The notes under the pieces were generated by a model. That model was not told the origin of the DNA, ran no database searches, and saw nothing but the letters and a program-made list of their open reading frames with translations. Source: Sphingobacterium sp. R2 (GTDB taxonomy: Bacteria > Bacteroidota > Bacteroidia > Sphingobacteriales > Sphingobacteriaceae). Taken from it: a stretch of 64,000 bases of DNA. The first letter of the stretch is position 1, and the number at the start of each line of letters is the position of its first letter. Made by a program: the position numbers and the translations under genes. Location of the stretch: assembly GCF_040760075.1 (NCBI RefSeq), contig NZ_CP142884.1, positions 186,001 to 250,000 on the forward strand, read 5' to 3'. This document shows positions 35,370 through 44,000 of the stretch, piece by piece.

Positions 35370-36011
35370 TTATTCCGTCTCCAATTGATCCAGCTTATCT
35401 TTGATCTGAACGAGGTAACGACTATAATAGCAGCGAATCATAAGTTCCGTCACACCAACAACCAAAACAATAGCAACAATTGCCGAGAGGATCATCCAAA
35501 CAATAAAATGAGGATCTGCTGCAAAAGTCTCCTTGAAATGATATAACCGATCAAACCATACACTCGTTCGGTTCTGGGCGATCATGATCAGATAAAGAAA
35601 CAACGCCTGTGGGATCATCACATAGGCTGCAATACGATACGTCTCAACGGCATACTTTAAGTCGTAATACGTTTTAAGCAAATGTTCTTTAGAGGCCAAC
35701 AGTTCGATTTGCTTTGTACTTTTTACCAAGTAAAAAAATCTTCGATAGTATAGAAGACTCGATAACGATATCTGTACAATAAAAAAGTAATAGGCAAATG
35801 CTGCATAACCTTCGATCTTATAAATGGGCAATATGGGTACCAAAAATAGAAAACACATACAACACAACCATGAAATAAACTCGCGCTTGATGTTCTTGCG
35901 CAGCTTGCTCATAATATTGCCTACCTCCTTGTAGTACTTCAGATTTGGATTCTGCAAATCTTCATCTGTCGGCTGTTCCTGCCAAGACTTCTTTAACTCA
36001 TCAAAATTCAT
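35370..36011 (-). CDS. Four-helix membrane partner of the adjacent sigma factor
   Basis: A 213-residue protein. The N-terminus (MNFDELKKSWQEQPTDEDLQ) is a short cytoplasmic acidic domain. Four hydrophobic segments follow (about 46-63, 70-88, 125-145 and 168-190), and a cytoplasmic tail ends in DKLDQLETE. It overlaps the sigma gene by 11 bases and is probably its anti-sigma or sensor, although it lacks the recognised zinc-type anti-sigma motif. No catalytic motif is seen. Confidence 0.75.
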   Translation of the reverse strand: MNFDELKKSWQEQPTDEDLQNPNLKYYKEVGNIMSKLRKNIKREFISWLCCMCFLFLVPILPIYKIEGYAAFAYYFFIVQISLSSLLYYRRFFYLVKSTKQIELLASKEHLLKTYYDLKYAVETYRIAAYVMIPQALFLYLIMIAQNRTSVWFDRLYHFKETFAADPHFIVWMILSAIVAIVLVVGVTELMIRCYYSRYLVQIKDKLDQLETE

Positions 36012-36504
36012 AGTTATATTTTTTAATGATCTGTTGAATTCGCTCTTTTGTACGGTTCAATTTCACCCGGGCATTCACCTCCGATATACCCAAATTCTCT
36101 GCAATTTCCCGATGACTTTGGCCCTCCAAAAACAAAAAGATCAGCGCTTTCTCGATTGCATTCAGTTCCTGGACTGCCTGATAGAAAACTTTTAATTGCT
36201 CATCTTTATCAGCGTCATAACCTTCATCAGCAGCGTCATGCCGTTCGTCCAACGCATCGTAAATCTGATGCTTCTTTTCCTTTTTTAAGAATACCATGGC
36301 CGTATTAAGGGCAACACGATACATCCATGTTGAAAATTTACTCTGCCGCTTAAATGTTCCGTAGGATTTCCACAATTGATAGACTATTTCCTGATACAGG
36401 TCCTGCCGCCCATCGTGATCATCCATATACATACGGCTCACCTTAACGAGAATACCTTTATTCTCATCAATCAGTCTAAGAAATTCTATTTCCGATGGGT
36501 TCAC
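36001..36504 (-). CDS. ECF sigma factor
   Basis: A 167-residue sigma-70 family protein. Region 2 (about 10-80) has VSRMYMDDHDGRQDLYQEIVYQLW, and region 4 (about 110-160) has NAIEKALIFLFLEGQSHREIAENLGISEVNARVKLNR, the usual HTH. It is coupled to a four-helix membrane protein by overlapping ends, so the pair is likely to form a sigma/anti-sigma unit responding to an envelope or membrane signal. It is divergent from a thioesterase gene with 118 bases between. Confidence 0.92.
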   Translation of the reverse strand: MNPSEIEFLRLIDENKGILVKVSRMYMDDHDGRQDLYQEIVYQLWKSYGTFKRQSKFSTWMYRVALNTAMVFLKKEKKHQIYDALDERHDAADEGYDADKDEQLKVFYQAVQELNAIEKALIFLFLEGQSHREIAENLGISEVNARVKLNRTKERIQQIIKKYNYEF

Positions 36505-36622
36505 CTAGCGACTTTTTATTAAATTTAGTTTAGGTAATAAGTATAGCAAGCATGCAAAATGTTACAGCTTTATTTAAAAATATGTAAATTGTTATTAAAA
36601 ATGAGACTTATCGTTAGAGATT

Positions 36623-37060
36623 ATGGAAAATATATTTTATGAAGGTCAGATCATTTGGGCGCAGATCGATGCAAATAGACATATGCGCCATTCTGCTTAC
36701 GCTGATATTTGTGCACAGGCCCGCAGTAATATGCTGCACAAGATGGGGTTTTCTCTCGATAAATTTGCGGAATACCATATCGGTCCCATACTATTTAGGG
36801 AAGAACTCCTGTATTTTAAAGAAATCCATTTGGACGAATATGTACAAGTCAAAGTGGAATTGACGAAATACAACAAAAACAATAGCCGGTTTTCATTTAT
36901 GCACCAGGTATTTCGTTCGGACGGAACCCGCTGCTGCACAGTTCATGTCGATGGAGCATGGCTAGACCTCCAAAAACGAAAATTAACAAAATTGCCAGAA
37001 GAACTAGCGCCCCTTCTCGCCAAAATTCCCCGAGCTGAAAAATATGAAGAGACAGAATAA
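36623..37060 (+). CDS. Acyl-CoA thioesterase (4HBT hot-dog fold)
   Basis: A 145-residue single hot-dog domain. The active-site helix reads WAQIDANRHMRHSAYADICAQAR, with the conserved Asp preceding the HM turn, then the FREELLYFKEI strand. Such enzymes hydrolyse aromatic or fatty acyl-CoA thioesters. Length and motifs fit the 4-hydroxybenzoyl-CoA thioesterase group. It is monocistronic and followed by a strong hairpin at 37102-37134. Confidence 0.88.
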   Translation: MENIFYEGQIIWAQIDANRHMRHSAYADICAQARSNMLHKMGFSLDKFAEYHIGPILFREELLYFKEIHLDEYVQVKVELTKYNKNNSRFSFMHQVFRSDGTRCCTVHVDGAWLDLQKRKLTKLPEELAPLLAKIPRAEKYEETE

Positions 37061-37090
37061 TCTATAGTAGATAGAACAGCAAACTGATAC

Positions 37091-37134
37091 AAAAGAAAAA
37101 AATCCCTTGGAACACAAATGAGGTTCCAAGGGAT
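37091..37134 (-). terminator. Rho-independent terminator of the Hsp20 gene
   Basis: ATCCCTTGGAAC (37102-37113) pairs perfectly with GTTCCAAGGGAT (37123-37134). The A-rich stretch to the left becomes a U-run on the minus strand, so it best serves the Hsp20 gene. It may also act on the convergent thioesterase transcript. Confidence 0.75.
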
Positions 37135-37232
37135 GAAAACATAAACTAAACCTAAAAACTATTTTCCTTTATCCTTCTTCTATCGTTCCTTTGATCATCT
37201 CAAAATCGGATATGCGATTCAACGCTTATCAA

Positions 37233-37676
37233 CTACTTCACTTCAATTAAACGCTTAGCGATAATTGCATCCTCTTTCTTGCCTACAGTCAAAATCAATA
37301 TCCCCCCTTCATACGCAGCCTCAATACTGCTGTAGTCTACCGTATCAGGCAAAGTAAACGAGCGTGAGAACGACGAATAATTGAATTCTTTTTTACTGTA
37401 TAATTTTTCTTCACTGACACTTTCCTCCTTTTTCTCTGCCGAAATCGTAATCAGATTCTTATCTACATTGATTTTGAAATCAGACTTATCTAATCCTGGC
37501 GCAGCCATTTCGACTTTGAAAGATTTCTCGGTTTCTGATATATTTACCGCTGGAACACGAGAAACCAAACGATCTGAAATAAAATTATCGTTGAATAAAT
37601 TATCAAATACTGTATTTACAAACGGATTTACTGCATCAGTATTTAAACTTTTTGATGGGAATTTAATTAATGCCAT
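37233..37676 (-). CDS. Hsp20/alpha-crystallin small heat shock protein
   Basis: A 147-residue chaperone with the alpha-crystallin domain at about residues 40-147: VPAVNISETEKSFKVEMAAPG, then DFKINVDKNLITISAEKKEE, and the C-terminal GILILTVGKKE strand with the IIAKRLIEVK tail. The N-terminal arm is short. It prevents aggregation of unfolded proteins. The start is preceded at 37684-37690 by a strong AGGAGGA Shine-Dalgarno on the minus strand, unusual in Bacteroidota. It is monocistronic. Confidence 0.95.
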   Translation of the reverse strand: MALIKFPSKSLNTDAVNPFVNTVFDNLFNDNFISDRLVSRVPAVNISETEKSFKVEMAAPGLDKSDFKINVDKNLITISAEKKEESVSEEKLYSKKEFNYSSFSRSFTLPDTVDYSSIEAAYEGGILILTVGKKEDAIIAKRLIEVK

Positions 37677-37683
37677 TTTTTTG

Positions 37684-37690
37684 TCCTCCT
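37684..37690 (-). promoter_or_regulatory. Strong Shine-Dalgarno before Hsp20
   Basis: The minus strand reads AGGAGGA, ending 7 bases before the Hsp20 ATG. Most genes in this window have only A-rich leaders, so this is an outlier and confirms the start. Confidence 0.75.
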
Positions 37691-37900
37691 AATTTTTTGT
37701 TTTATTGTTAAGCTTTTTTGTTCTAACTATTTGAAAGGAATTATTCAATTTGCGTACCACACCTATTTTAAAGACAAAATGACACTTATAACTAAAAATA
37801 AATGCCATTTTGTCTATACATATTACACATTATGCGAACAACGGCACACATCAGCTTGGCGTCTAGAAAAGCAAAACAACCTATCCATTTTAAAACAACA

Positions 37901-38611
37901 TTAAATTTCATCGCTCTCTAGCGCTGCGATGACCAAGGATTTGACAGCATCGTAAATATAATCTTTTGCCTCTGCATAAGAAATCCCATAACGCCGGGGA
38001 ACGACTTCAGCATACTGTTGGAATGGCATAAACAGTTTATCATAATAGGCATCTAACTGCCCGTTGTTCGGTAACTCAAACGCCAGACGAAGCTGAAAAC
38101 GTCGAACGATAGCAGTGTCCAATATCTCAGGATGATTCGTAGCAGCAACCAATACCGCTTCAGCAGGAAAATAATCGATCAGTTGGATAATAGAATTCAC
38201 GAGGCGGCGCATTTCACCCACATCCTTTTCTTCACTAATCCGTGCTTTACCAATTTGGTCGAATTCGTCTAAAAACAAAACGGCCTTTTCGCGCCCCGCT
38301 TTGTCGAAGACCTGCTTCATGTGTTGCGAAGTCTCTCCAATACGAGACGAAATAAGATTGCTCAAATTTAACACATAAATGGGTTTGTCGAGCGAAGTTG
38401 CCAGCGCTTTGGCGGTTGTGGTTTTTCCACAGCCAGAATAACCATGCAGTAAAATCTTATTACTGACCGGCAGGCCGTATTGCGCAAGCTCTTTGATATA
38501 ACGATGCTCTTTAATGAGCTGCAAAAGTTTCTGACGACTTTCTTTCTGTAAGAAAACCGTTTCCAAAGCAATCTTTTCTTTATCAGCAATGACCAGATCA
38601 AAAATATTCAT
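37901..38611 (-). CDS. Small AAA-family ATPase
   Basis: A 236-residue AAA protein. Walker A is GYSGCGKTT (57-65), Walker B is VLFLDEFD (111-118), sensor-1 is in VLVAATNHPE and the arginine-finger region reads AIVRRFQLRL. A small C-terminal helical lid ends the protein. It lacks N-terminal substrate domains, zinc motifs or a protease domain. Standalone AAA modules of this length are often partnered with separate effectors, but none is adjacent here. It is monocistronic with no clear terminator. Confidence 0.88.
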   Translation of the reverse strand: MNIFDLVIADKEKIALETVFLQKESRQKLLQLIKEHRYIKELAQYGLPVSNKILLHGYSGCGKTTTAKALATSLDKPIYVLNLSNLISSRIGETSQHMKQVFDKAGREKAVLFLDEFDQIGKARISEEKDVGEMRRLVNSIIQLIDYFPAEAVLVAATNHPEILDTAIVRRFQLRLAFELPNNGQLDAYYDKLFMPFQQYAEVVPRRYGISYAEAKDYIYDAVKSLVIAALESDEI

Positions 38612-38690
38612 AGTATACTTTTAAGACATTCAAATAACTGTTGCTAAAACTAAATCTTTCAGGCGACATACGGCTGATCCAGTTTATTTT

Positions 38691-39059
38691 TTAATCTTTG
38701 AAATAGTTAAGACTGACTTGTGAGCAGGCAAGATCGCCTCCGAAAGGAGGATTTGATTTTCGTATGACGACTTCTATCGTTACAGCATGGGATACCCGAC
38801 TTCGAATCTGATCCAATATTTCTGACGCAGCAGATTCAAGCAATTTGCGCTTAGGTCGCATTACGCTGGCAGTAATCTGATAAAGTTCCTCGTAATTGAG
38901 CGTATTTTTCAAATCCTCCGTCTCCAAATTCAAAAAGGGAAAACATACGTCAATAGAGACAAAAAATTCGTTACCTAACACCTGTTCCTCTTCATAATAC
39001 CCTATCGGTGCATAGAATCGCGCTTCTTTCAGTGATACTGTCTGTAAAATGGTTGCCAT
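38691..39059 (-). CDS. folB: Dihydroneopterin aldolase
   Basis: A 122-residue FolB-type enzyme that converts dihydroneopterin to 6-hydroxymethyl-dihydropterin in folate synthesis. It has the conserved opening VSLKEARFYAPIGYYEEEQ with the active-site tyrosine and Glu, the LNYEELYQ region with the Glu, and the IRKSNPPFGGD segment. An in-frame ATG exists at 39089, but the ATG at 39059 gives the typical length and N-terminus. It is divergent from a DUF1080 gene. Confidence 0.88.
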   Translation of the reverse strand: MATILQTVSLKEARFYAPIGYYEEEQVLGNEFFVSIDVCFPFLNLETEDLKNTLNYEELYQITASVMRPKRKLLESAASEILDQIRSRVSHAVTIEVVIRKSNPPFGGDLACSQVSLNYFKD

Positions 39060-39132
39060 GCACAAACCTAAGGAAATTGTTCCATACAACAGGGATTATT
39101 TGTATATTTAACCATTACCAAAAAACCAACAA

Positions 39133-39861
39133 ATGAACGCTTTTTTATCCTCAGCGATAGCATTGACACTCTTATTTGGCGCGACAGGGCTATATGCCCA
39201 GACCAATATGAAACCCTCTGACACGGAATATTACAGTCCCGTCCCTCCAACCATAACAATCGATCATGGCATACCGAGCGACGCCATTGTCCTTTTTAAC
39301 GGCAAGGATCTCAGTAAATGGAAAGGTGAAAAAGGGCAGGCCAACTGGACGGTGAACAATAATGTACTCGAAGTAAAACCCGGAGCTGGAGCCATTGAGA
39401 CCAACGAACATTTTACCGATTTCCAACTGCATGTGGAATGGAAAAGCCCCGAGGTAATCAAAGGTGAGGGTCAAGGAAGAGGCAATAGTGGAATTTTCTT
39501 ACAAGGACTATATGAGATTCAGGTATTGGACAACAACAACAATCCGACTTATGTCAACGGTGGAGCAGGAAGTCTTTACAAACAGCGCGCACCACTGGCG
39601 CAGGTAATTGCGCCAGACAAATGGCATGTGTATGATATTATTTACAAAGCCCCCCAATTCAGTAAAGATGGAATATTAATCTGTAAAGGAACTGTAACCG
39701 TGCTACATAATGGCGTATTAGTGCAAAACAATACCCAAATAGACGGTACGACAGAATATATAGGGCTGCCCAAACAAGTAAGCCACGGTCCAGGCCCGAT
39801 CATGCTACAGGATCATGGTGATCTGGTTCAATTCCGAAACATATGGCTACGTAAACTGTAG
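39133..39861 (+). CDS. Secreted DUF1080 (3-keto-disaccharide hydrolase) protein
   Basis: A 242-residue protein with a signal peptide (residues 1-22). The mature part is a concanavalin-like beta-sandwich: FNGKDLSKWKGEKGQANWTVNNN, FHVEWKSPE region, GNSGIFLQGLYEIQVLDNN and PDKWHVYDIIYKAP are all DUF1080 signatures. Members hydrolyse 3-keto-glycosides and often accompany Gfo/Idh oxidoreductases; no such gene is adjacent here. It is monocistronic. Confidence 0.92.
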   Translation: MNAFLSSAIALTLLFGATGLYAQTNMKPSDTEYYSPVPPTITIDHGIPSDAIVLFNGKDLSKWKGEKGQANWTVNNNVLEVKPGAGAIETNEHFTDFQLHVEWKSPEVIKGEGQGRGNSGIFLQGLYEIQVLDNNNNPTYVNGGAGSLYKQRAPLAQVIAPDKWHVYDIIYKAPQFSKDGILICKGTVTVLHNGVLVQNNTQIDGTTEYIGLPKQVSHGPGPIMLQDHGDLVQFRNIWLRKL

Positions 39862-39934
39862 CTAAGCAGCAAGAAGTAGAGGTTTGCAGGAAACAATTTT
39901 AGTTACGAAAGCAACAATTCTGTATTAGGTTTTG

Positions 39935-39962
39935 TAGGGCTATTTCCCTAATTTTAGCCCTA
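39935..39962. terminator. Weak hairpin after the DUF1080 gene
   Basis: TAGGGCTA (39935-39942) pairs with TAGCCCTA (39955-39962) around a 12-base loop. No T-run follows directly. It may be a weak terminator in the 264-base gap before the S9 peptidase. Confidence 0.35.
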
Positions 39963-40125
39963 TAAATAGTAAAACAAAACGGAATATAATACGTTCTTTG
40001 TGCGTTAATTTTTTACCCACAGCAGACCTCTTAGTCCGATGTGAGTAGAGCATAGCGCAAAATAACCGTTGGAACGGGTTCATTTATGCCGTTTAGAATA
40101 AACTTTCACAAAATATTACAGCTTA

Positions 40126-42309
40126 ATGAAAAGAATTGCGCTATTCTTCTTGTTGGCAAGCTCCTTAGGTAGCTATGCACAACGCAATCTCAATTTAGAA
40201 GAAACAGTCTTTGGTCCCCGCACCTATGCACCGACATCGATCGTTGGTGCGTCGTGGATCCCAAAATCCAGCACCATCTCCTATCTCGATAAATCATACC
40301 AAAATCTATTATCGAAAAGCTCAACAAACAATTGGAGTGAGACAACTCTGGCATCTAAAGCGGACCTCGAAACCGCTTTAAAGGCGGCTATTCCAAATGA
40401 CGCATTCAGTCTTCGGATGTTTCCTTTTGAATATAAATGGCATGACGGAAATTCGCTCTTACTCCAAGTTGAAGGAAAAGATAAAACGTACACCTTAACT
40501 TACAACATTCAATCCAAAACTATTGAAAGCTTTATCGGCAATGACAACAAAGGTGCGAATCGTGAGGTAAGTTCGGACTTTTCTAAAATCGCTTACCTAG
40601 TCGAAAACAACATTGAAATTATTGACAAGAATGGCAAAATTACTGCTGTAACCGATGACAGCAATAAAGGGATTGTCAATGGAAGCGATTACACACACCG
40701 TCAGGAATTTGGTATCAAGAAAGGAATGTGGTGGAGCAATCAGAATGACAAACTGCTTTACTATCGTAAAGATGAAACTATGGTAGCCAATTATCCTCTG
40801 CCACAATGGAGCTCCAGCATTGCGGACATCAAATGGATAAAGTACCCAATGGCAGGGCAAAAATCAGAAGAAGTTTCCTTAGTCGTTTACGATACCAAAA
40901 CTGGACAAAAAGTGACACTTCAAACCGGTGAGCATACAGAGCAGTATTTAACCATGGTTACCTGGGATCCTTCTGGAAAATACATCTATGTCGGACTCCT
41001 TAACCGCGGACAAAATGACCTTAAAGTCAACAAATACAATGCTGAAAACGGTTCCTTGGTCAAAACATTATTTGAAGAAACTGCAACAACCTGGGTTGAA
41101 CCTGAAAACCCGTTAACATTTTTACCAAACAAACCAGATCAATTTCTTTATCAATCTGACAAGGATGGTTACAATCAGCTGTACTTATACAATACCAACG
41201 GTAATTTAATTAAAAAGTTAGGCTACAAAGACATCGTCATGGAAACATTACTCGATTTCTCGGCCGATGGCAACAAAGTAAGTTATACCGGCGTAACCAA
41301 TAATGGTTTGGATCGCCAGTTATTCGAAGTTGATCTAAAATCGGGTAAGACGATTCAGTTAACACATGAATCTGGTATGCACCATGCTGCCTTAAGTGAC
41401 GACGGCAAATATATTTACGATCAATACAGCAATTTAAAAACACCTAATAAAGTTCAGATCAAGAATGTCAAATCTGCTAAAGAAACGACCTTAGTCAATG
41501 CTGAAAATCCTTTTACCGGGAAAATAAATGATCCTAAAATCGAATTTGTACAGTTAACTTCTGCAGATGGAAAATACCCGTTGACAGGACGTATCATTTA
41601 TCCCAACGATTTTGACCCTGCCAAGAAATACCCGGTCATGTACTATTTATATGGCGGATCACACTCCCAGTTGGTGTCTAACAAATGGTTAGGCGGAGCA
41701 GGTTACTTCGACATGTATATGGCCCAGCAAGGTTACATTGTCTTCACGATGGACAATCGCGGCACAAATTACAGAGGTCGGGATTTTTACACCGCTACTC
41801 ATCGCAACCTCGGCCAAAATGAAATGGCCGATCAAATGAAAGGAATTGAATTCCTTAAATCAAAATCCTTTGTTGACCAACAACGCATGGGTATTTTTGG
41901 CTGGAGCTTCGGTGGATTCATGACTACTTCCTTCATGCTGCACCACAACGACATTTTCAAGGCTGCTGTAGCCGGAGGTCCAGTCATCGACTGGAAATTT
42001 TATGAAGTGATGTATGGAGAACGTTACATGGACACTCCACAGGAAAATCCAGACGGCTATAAATTAACATCACTGCTCAATAAAGCGGATCAGCTGAAAG
42101 GAAGGCTATTGATTATTCACGGCGCACAGGACCCAGTTGTTGTTCAACAGAATAGCATGGAGTTTTTAGAAGCCTGTATTAAAGCCGGAAAGCAAGTAGA
42201 TTATTTTCTATACCCCACTCATGAACACAACGTGATGGGGAAAGACCGTATCCATATGTACGAAAAAATTGCAGACTATTTTAATCAACACCTCAAAAAT
42301 CCATCTTAA
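40126..42309 (+). CDS. S9 family dipeptidyl peptidase (DPP IV-like)
   Basis: A 727-residue exported peptidase (signal peptide 1-18). The N-terminal two thirds are a beta-propeller of the DPP IV N-domain type; the C-terminal catalytic domain begins near residue 480. The nucleophile is Ser594 in GWSFGG, with Asp669 in GAQDPV and a His in the PTHEHN turn (699 or 701). It removes dipeptides from peptide N-termini in the periplasm. Length and motif order are normal. It is monocistronic with a good terminator after it. Confidence 0.95.
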   Translation: MKRIALFFLLASSLGSYAQRNLNLEETVFGPRTYAPTSIVGASWIPKSSTISYLDKSYQNLLSKSSTNNWSETTLASKADLETALKAAIPNDAFSLRMFPFEYKWHDGNSLLLQVEGKDKTYTLTYNIQSKTIESFIGNDNKGANREVSSDFSKIAYLVENNIEIIDKNGKITAVTDDSNKGIVNGSDYTHRQEFGIKKGMWWSNQNDKLLYYRKDETMVANYPLPQWSSSIADIKWIKYPMAGQKSEEVSLVVYDTKTGQKVTLQTGEHTEQYLTMVTWDPSGKYIYVGLLNRGQNDLKVNKYNAENGSLVKTLFEETATTWVEPENPLTFLPNKPDQFLYQSDKDGYNQLYLYNTNGNLIKKLGYKDIVMETLLDFSADGNKVSYTGVTNNGLDRQLFEVDLKSGKTIQLTHESGMHHAALSDDGKYIYDQYSNLKTPNKVQIKNVKSAKETTLVNAENPFTGKINDPKIEFVQLTSADGKYPLTGRIIYPNDFDPAKKYPVMYYLYGGSHSQLVSNKWLGGAGYFDMYMAQQGYIVFTMDNRGTNYRGRDFYTATHRNLGQNEMADQMKGIEFLKSKSFVDQQRMGIFGWSFGGFMTTSFMLHHNDIFKAAVAGGPVIDWKFYEVMYGERYMDTPQENPDGYKLTSLLNKADQLKGRLLIIHGAQDPVVVQQNSMEFLEACIKAGKQVDYFLYPTHEHNVMGKDRIHMYEKIADYFNQHLKNPS

Positions 42310-42331
42310 AACTCAGGCAAGCTAGAAAAAT

Positions 42332-42368
42332 AAAAAAGGCAACTTTCCATATGAAAGATGCCTTTTTT
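42332..42368 (+). terminator. Rho-independent terminator of the S9 peptidase gene
   Basis: AAAAAAGGCA (42332-42341) pairs with TGCCTTTTTT (42359-42368), with an inner CTTTC/GAAAG pair. The right arm provides the T-run. It lies 22 bases after the stop codon. Confidence 0.85.
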
Positions 42369-42427
42369 GTTTTACAATGTACAATACGTATCTTTAATGA
42401 CAACACTTTAACCGATTATCACAGGCT

Positions 42428-43033
42428 TTGAAAAAGAACATTCCTTTTACACTCATTATACTGCGCCTTGTCTTAGGCCTGCTGCTGTTACTTTTTTACT
42501 TGCTCAAAGTGGATCAATTTAAATGGTATGCAATTTCATTTCTTGTAATCGGATTATTAAGCGACATATTTGACGGCATTATTGCCCGTAGGCTAGCTGT
42601 TTCTACCACGCTGTTACGCCGATGGGACTCCAGTGTTGATCTTCTGTTTTTTGCCTGTATTTCACTGGTAACCTACCTGAGCTGTCCCCAATTTTTTAAG
42701 GATAATGCTACATTGATTTTGATCCTGGTAGGATCAGAGATATTAACCTACATCATTAGCTTTGCAAAATTTAAAAAGGAAATTGCAACACACTCCATTG
42801 GAGCGAAGATCTGGACGCTGTTTTTATTCGCCCTTTTAGTCGAATTACTGCTGCATTGCCAATCAACAATCTTATTTCAGTTAACGATCTGGTTAGGCCT
42901 TCTTACACGTTTGGAAATTATTGCTATTATCCTCACACTCAAAAAATGGTCTAACGACATCCCAAGTATCTACCACGCTATCCAGCTACGCAAGGGAAAG
43001 GCGATCCTTAAAAACAAGTTGTTCAATAGTTAA
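42428..43033 (+). CDS. CDP-alcohol phosphatidyltransferase family protein
   Basis: A 201-residue membrane enzyme with about six helices. The catalytic signature reads DIFDGIIARR followed by RRWDSSVD. In the consensus D-x2-D-G-x2-A-R-x8-G-x3-D-x3-D the glycine position is leucine here; all aspartates are kept. A TTG start at 42428 is used because no upstream ATG gives the helix-preceding MKKNIPF. It would transfer a phosphoalcohol to a lipid acceptor. The 3' end overlaps the convergent deacetylase-like gene by 4 bases. Confidence 0.82.
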   Translation: MKKNIPFTLIILRLVLGLLLLLFYLLKVDQFKWYAISFLVIGLLSDIFDGIIARRLAVSTTLLRRWDSSVDLLFFACISLVTYLSCPQFFKDNATLILILVGSEILTYIISFAKFKKEIATHSIGAKIWTLFLFALLVELLLHCQSTILFQLTIWLGLLTRLEIIAIILTLKKWSNDIPSIYHAIQLRKGKAILKNKLFNS

Positions 43034-43998
43034 TGCGGCTCCTCATCCAAACCTTCAGATAAACTATATAATGTCCAATGCTTCGCCTTTATTGCCTGCG
43101 ATTCTGCCTGAAGTAATTTGATAAAGTCATGTACTCCAAGCTCCTCGTTTCCGTTACCGTGAATCAGGACAATACTGCCATTCTTCGCCTGTTGCCCCTT
43201 AGCCAGCCAGGCATCTGACCCAACGGCAAGGAGACCATAAGATATCAGGCTTTCAATAATTTGGCGATCTGAAACCAAGCCCGGACAACGGAAAAACACC
43301 GAAGGCACTAGGCCATTCTTCAGCATCAATTTTTCATTTTCCAACACTTCAAATCTTAGATCCGTATTTTTAGAAAGCAAAAAATTGGACGACAGTGGTT
43401 GATTGTTAAAGACATGGTCATACGTATGGTTGATCCAAGTAATCTTGACACCTTTTCCTGCCAACGACTTAAGCCAGTCCAGATCAGCCCTATGATTCAG
43501 CATCCATTTACCCGAAATAGAAACAGCCAATGGCAAAGTCGCATCGACACCCTTAAACGCCAATAGAAGATCCTCAAAAATAACTCTATCCAAGGGCTTA
43601 TGTGAAGGACATAAATCGATTGTCAAATTAATACCCGCTTCTTTAGGAAAGCTAAAGTTCAGACCAGCATCCTGTAAGTTATTCTCCGTTTTTCTAACGA
43701 AGGAAAAACAGCTTTCATACACAGAACCCATTAAATTTTTATTAACCTCACCCGCATCTTTATAGACCATGCTTACCGATCGACCACCTACTACACGCGT
43801 TTGCAGTGTCGTAGGATCTACCGTGAGGTAATACTTTACAGCGTTCGATGTGAAACTACGAATACCCACCAGAGATCGGTCATTTTCACGAAGGATCAGC
43901 CACTCGGTCCGGTAGTTTTCTAAATTGACAAATGAAGTCTGTCCAAAAGAAAAAAGACCGCATACGAGAAATAGATAAATTAATATAAGTTGTTTCAT
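43030..43998 (-). CDS. Secreted polysaccharide-deacetylase-fold protein
   Basis: A 322-residue exported protein (signal peptide MKQLILIYLFLVCGLFSFG). A NodB-like barrel is suggested by INLTIDLCPSHKP, ITWINHTYDHVFN (the HxxxH metal pair region), FFRCPGLVSD and IVLIHGNGNE. The first 110 residues form a separate beta-rich domain. The ATG at 43998 lies 2 bases after the upstream gene's stop codon and is preferred over an in-frame ATG at 44043. Co-transcription with the M28 peptidase is likely. The substrate is unknown. Confidence 0.78.
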   Translation of the reverse strand: MKQLILIYLFLVCGLFSFGQTSFVNLENYRTEWLILRENDRSLVGIRSFTSNAVKYYLTVDPTTLQTRVVGGRSVSMVYKDAGEVNKNLMGSVYESCFSFVRKTENNLQDAGLNFSFPKEAGINLTIDLCPSHKPLDRVIFEDLLLAFKGVDATLPLAVSISGKWMLNHRADLDWLKSLAGKGVKITWINHTYDHVFNNQPLSSNFLLSKNTDLRFEVLENEKLMLKNGLVPSVFFRCPGLVSDRQIIESLISYGLLAVGSDAWLAKGQQAKNGSIVLIHGNGNEELGVHDFIKLLQAESQAIKAKHWTLYSLSEGLDEEPH

Positions 43999-44000
43999 GA

